Positions 5,790-7,394 of a stretch of DNA of 7,394 bases are shown here, in pieces (the first letter of the stretch is position 1; the number at the start of each line of letters is the position of its first letter). Made by a program: the position numbers and the translations under genes. The notes under the pieces are model-generated. The model saw only the letters and a list, made by a program, of their open reading frames with translations. It was not told the origin of the DNA and searched no databases. The stretch comes from Deltaproteobacteria bacterium. GTDB taxonomy: Bacteria > Desulfobacterota > GWC2-55-46 > S146-70 > JAUXIU01. The stretch covers positions 1-7,394 of the forward strand of contig JAUXIU010000052.1 in assembly GCA_030620895.1 (NCBI GenBank), read 5' to 3'.

Positions 5790-6692
5790 TCAGTCTTCTC
5801 CAATCACCTTTATCTCAGGTTCTAAAACTATACCTTTTAACTGATAGACCTTGTCCCTTGCACGTGCTATCAGGGCCAGGATGTCACCTGCATTCGCATC
5901 ACCAAGATTTACTATATAATTGGCGTGCACCTCTGATATCTTAGCACCGCCACATCGCATTCCCTTAAGACCAGCCTCCTCTATCAGTATCCCTGCACTC
6001 TCACCACCGGGATTTTTGAATATTGAACCAGCATTTGGCATATTCATTGCCTGAGTCTTCTTTCGCATGGCCTTATATTTAATCATCTTCTTTTCAACCT
6101 CCTCCACATTGCATCTCTTAAAGGCCAACCTAACCCTTAATATTACCGCCCCATCAGGAAGTTTGCTACCCCTGTATGAAAATCCAACATTTGAACCTTG
6201 TATAAAACGAACCTTCCCACCACGTCCCATAATCTCTACACCCTCTACTACGTCTTTCATCTCGCCACCGTATGCACCAGCATTCATTGCTACCGCCCCT
6301 CCTACAGAACCCGGAATACCAACAGCAAATTCAAGCCCAGAGAATCCCTTCTCTTTATATATAGTTACAACCTTCGATAAACTAACACCAGCGCCAACCT
6401 CAAGAGAATCTTCTCCCCTGAATACAATATCCCTGAACCCTTCAGATAGGTTCAAAACAATACCCCTTATTCCACCATCTTTTACAAGCAGGTTTGTTCC
6501 CGCCCCTAAAACATATATAGGGAATCCCTTGCATTCAGCAAAATGGAGCAATTTCCTAAGATCATCCTCATCCATAGGACAGGCCATAACATCCGCCATT
6601 CCACCTACGCTAAACGAGGTGTAATCACTCATTGGTACATTAAAGAGTAAACGTCCATGGAATTTATTAATCTGCGTATCCTGGTTCTGCAC
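5790..6692 (-). CDS. murB: UDP-N-acetylenolpyruvoylglucosamine reductase MurB (type II)
   Basis: MurB is a cytoplasmic FAD enzyme that uses NADPH to reduce UDP-GlcNAc-enolpyruvate to UDP-MurNAc, the second committed step of peptidoglycan synthesis. The 300 residues carry YTSFSVGG (24-31), the FAD-binding stretch LGAGTNLLVKDGG (62-74), GIPGSVGGAVAMNAGAYG (125-142), FSYRGS (171-176, active-site Arg 174), the proton donor Ser in NAGSIFKNP (S223), SEVHANYIVN (253-262) and EPEIKVIG with the late catalytic Glu (293). The short length and FSYRGS form fit type II MurB rather than the longer E. coli type. The start is GTG at 6692, two bases after the murC stop. AGAAAGGGG inside the end of murC lies about eleven bases upstream. 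Close packing suggests co-translation with murC. The gene ends with TGA. Confidence 0.97.
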   Translation of the reverse strand: MQNQDTQINKFHGRLLFNVPMSDYTSFSVGGMADVMACPMDEDDLRKLLHFAECKGFPIYVLGAGTNLLVKDGGIRGIVLNLSEGFRDIVFRGEDSLEVGAGVSLSKVVTIYKEKGFSGLEFAVGIPGSVGGAVAMNAGAYGGEMKDVVEGVEIMGRGGKVRFIQGSNVGFSYRGSKLPDGAVILRVRLAFKRCNVEEVEKKMIKYKAMRKKTQAMNMPNAGSIFKNPGGESAGILIEEAGLKGMRCGGAKISEVHANYIVNLGDANAGDILALIARARDKVYQLKGIVLEPEIKVIGED

Positions 6693-6694
6693 CT

Positions 6695-7394
6695 TTATGC
6701 CAGCCCCTTTCTTCTCAAACTATTGCCAAGTTCATCCAAAACTCCATCTGCAACCTCCCACACATCACCTGCCCCTAGCGTTATAACCATATCACCCGCA
6801 GAGAGGATATCCATTAGATATTCAGATACATCTTCTTTTCTAGGTATATAAACCACATCTTTATGACCGTAAGCCTTTATACCATCCACCAGGCCCTCGG
6901 ATGATATATCTTCGATACTATCTTCCCCTGCTGGATATATATCTGTAATAACCAATTTATCCGCATCATTGAAAGCCGAAAGAAAGTCCCGAAAGAGGTC
7001 TTTTGTTCTTGAATATCTATGGGGTTGAAATACTGCTACGATCCTTCGCCCCCAACCTTCCTTGGCTGCCCTTAGTGTCACCCTTATCTCTTCGGGATGG
7101 TGTCCATAATCGTCAACGACTATAATATCCCTTTTAATACCCTTTATTTGAAACCTCCGCTGTACACCACTGAATTCTTTCAATCCATCCGCTATTTGAT
7201 TGAAATCCATCCCAAGCTCCAGTGCAACAGCAATAGCAGCAAGGGAATTGTAAACATTGTGCTTGCCTGGCATCTCCACACTTATCCTACCCATACCCTC
7301 TCCCTTGTACCAGAGCCAATAACTGGAGACCATTTCCTTAAATTCCACGTCTCTGGCACTTACATCAGATTGCACTGTCAGGCCGTATGTTATA
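6695..7394 (-). CDS. murC: UDP-N-acetylmuramate--L-alanine ligase MurC (C-terminal half, 5' end outside window)
   Basis: MurC is the cytoplasmic Mur ligase that adds L-Ala to UDP-MurNAc with ATP. The frame stays open to the right edge (the edge codons read ITYGLT, a conserved MurC segment), so the GTG at 7375 is an internal Val codon and not a start. About 233 codons are present, half of a normal MurC of about 460. Missing are the N-terminal nucleotide-sugar domain and the ATP-binding P-loop. Present are PGKHNVYNSLAAIAVALELG at the end of the central domain, then the C-terminal domain with FQIKG, VVDDYGHHPEEI, the diagnostic FQPHRYSRT and LGAGDVW. FQPHRYSRT and the place before murB favour MurC over Mpl. 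The TAA stop is two bases before murB. Confidence 0.97.
   Translation of the reverse strand, partial: ITYGLTVQSDVSARDVEFKEMVSSYWLWYKGEGMGRISVEMPGKHNVYNSLAAIAVALELGMDFNQIADGLKEFSGVQRRFQIKGIKRDIIVVDDYGHHPEEIRVTLRAAKEGWGRRIVAVFQPHRYSRTKDLFRDFLSAFNDADKLVITDIYPAGEDSIEDISSEGLVDGIKAYGHKDVVYIPRKEDVSEYLMDILSAGDMVITLGAGDVWEVADGVLDELGNSLRRKGLA

Noticed and set aside
6067..6624. A 185-codon open frame on the plus strand opposite murB.
   Set aside because: It is rich in Ser, Pro and Thr with no recognisable domain and no good ribosome site, and it mirrors the codon pattern of a clear murB on the other strand.
7373..7375. GTG as the start of murC.
   Set aside because: It lies in the middle of the conserved MurC chain, and the upstream in-frame codons ITYGLT match MurC up to the edge.
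1..7394. A new defence system, mobile element, CRISPR array, tRNA or riboswitch.
   Set aside because: Both strands were read for repeats, cloverleaf-like structures and transposase or nuclease motifs and none was found. Six of the eight genes are standard wall and division genes.

Overview
The window is the downstream end of a division and cell wall (dcw) cluster from a bacterium, followed by two small genes outside it. On the minus strand, read from the right edge leftwards, the order is murC (its 5' part lies beyond the window), murB, ddl, ftsQ, ftsA and ftsZ. Next comes a small four-helix membrane protein gene, also on the minus strand. At the left edge a plus-strand lipoprotein gene runs towards it and is cut by the window start. 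No tRNA, rRNA, CRISPR array, insertion sequence or other mobile element was seen, and no stretch longer than about 170 bases lacks a gene.

The organism is most likely a diderm (Gram-negative type) bacterium. The gene order murC-murB-ddl-ftsQ-ftsA-ftsZ, an FtsZ tail ending in FLRKQAD, an FtsA with a membrane-targeting helix and a signal peptidase II lipoprotein all fit this. The MurB is of the short (type II) form, unlike that of E. coli. Genes are rich in ATA, AGA and AGG codons and use ATG, GTG and TTG starts. This fits lineages such as Desulfobacterota or Nitrospirota and their relatives, but the sequence alone does not settle the phylum.

Layout. 7394-6695: last 233 codons of murC. 6692-5790: murB, two bases after murC. 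5789-5706: 84 bp gap with a possible promoter. 5705-4803: ddl. 4802-4742: 61 bp gap with a small hairpin. 4741-3920: ftsQ. 3923-2670: ftsA, overlapping ftsQ by ATGA. 2669-2607: 63 bp gap with a candidate promoter and a consensus ribosome binding site. 2606-1443: ftsZ. 1442-1271: 172 bp gap without a clear terminator. 1270-785: membrane protein of unknown function. 784-704: convergent gap. 703-2: lipoprotein.

The cluster genes form one pathway. MurC and MurB make and extend UDP-MurNAc, and Ddl makes the D-Ala-D-Ala end of the stem peptide. FtsZ forms the division ring, FtsA ties it to the membrane, and FtsQ links it to the periplasmic septal synthesis machinery. The region reads as ordinary core genome. 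The points most worth a second look are three cysteines in the FtsZ nucleotide pocket, the lipoprotein whose signal peptide is easily missed, the histidine-bearing membrane protein beside ftsZ, and the start and promoter signals of ddl, ftsQ, ftsA and ftsZ.
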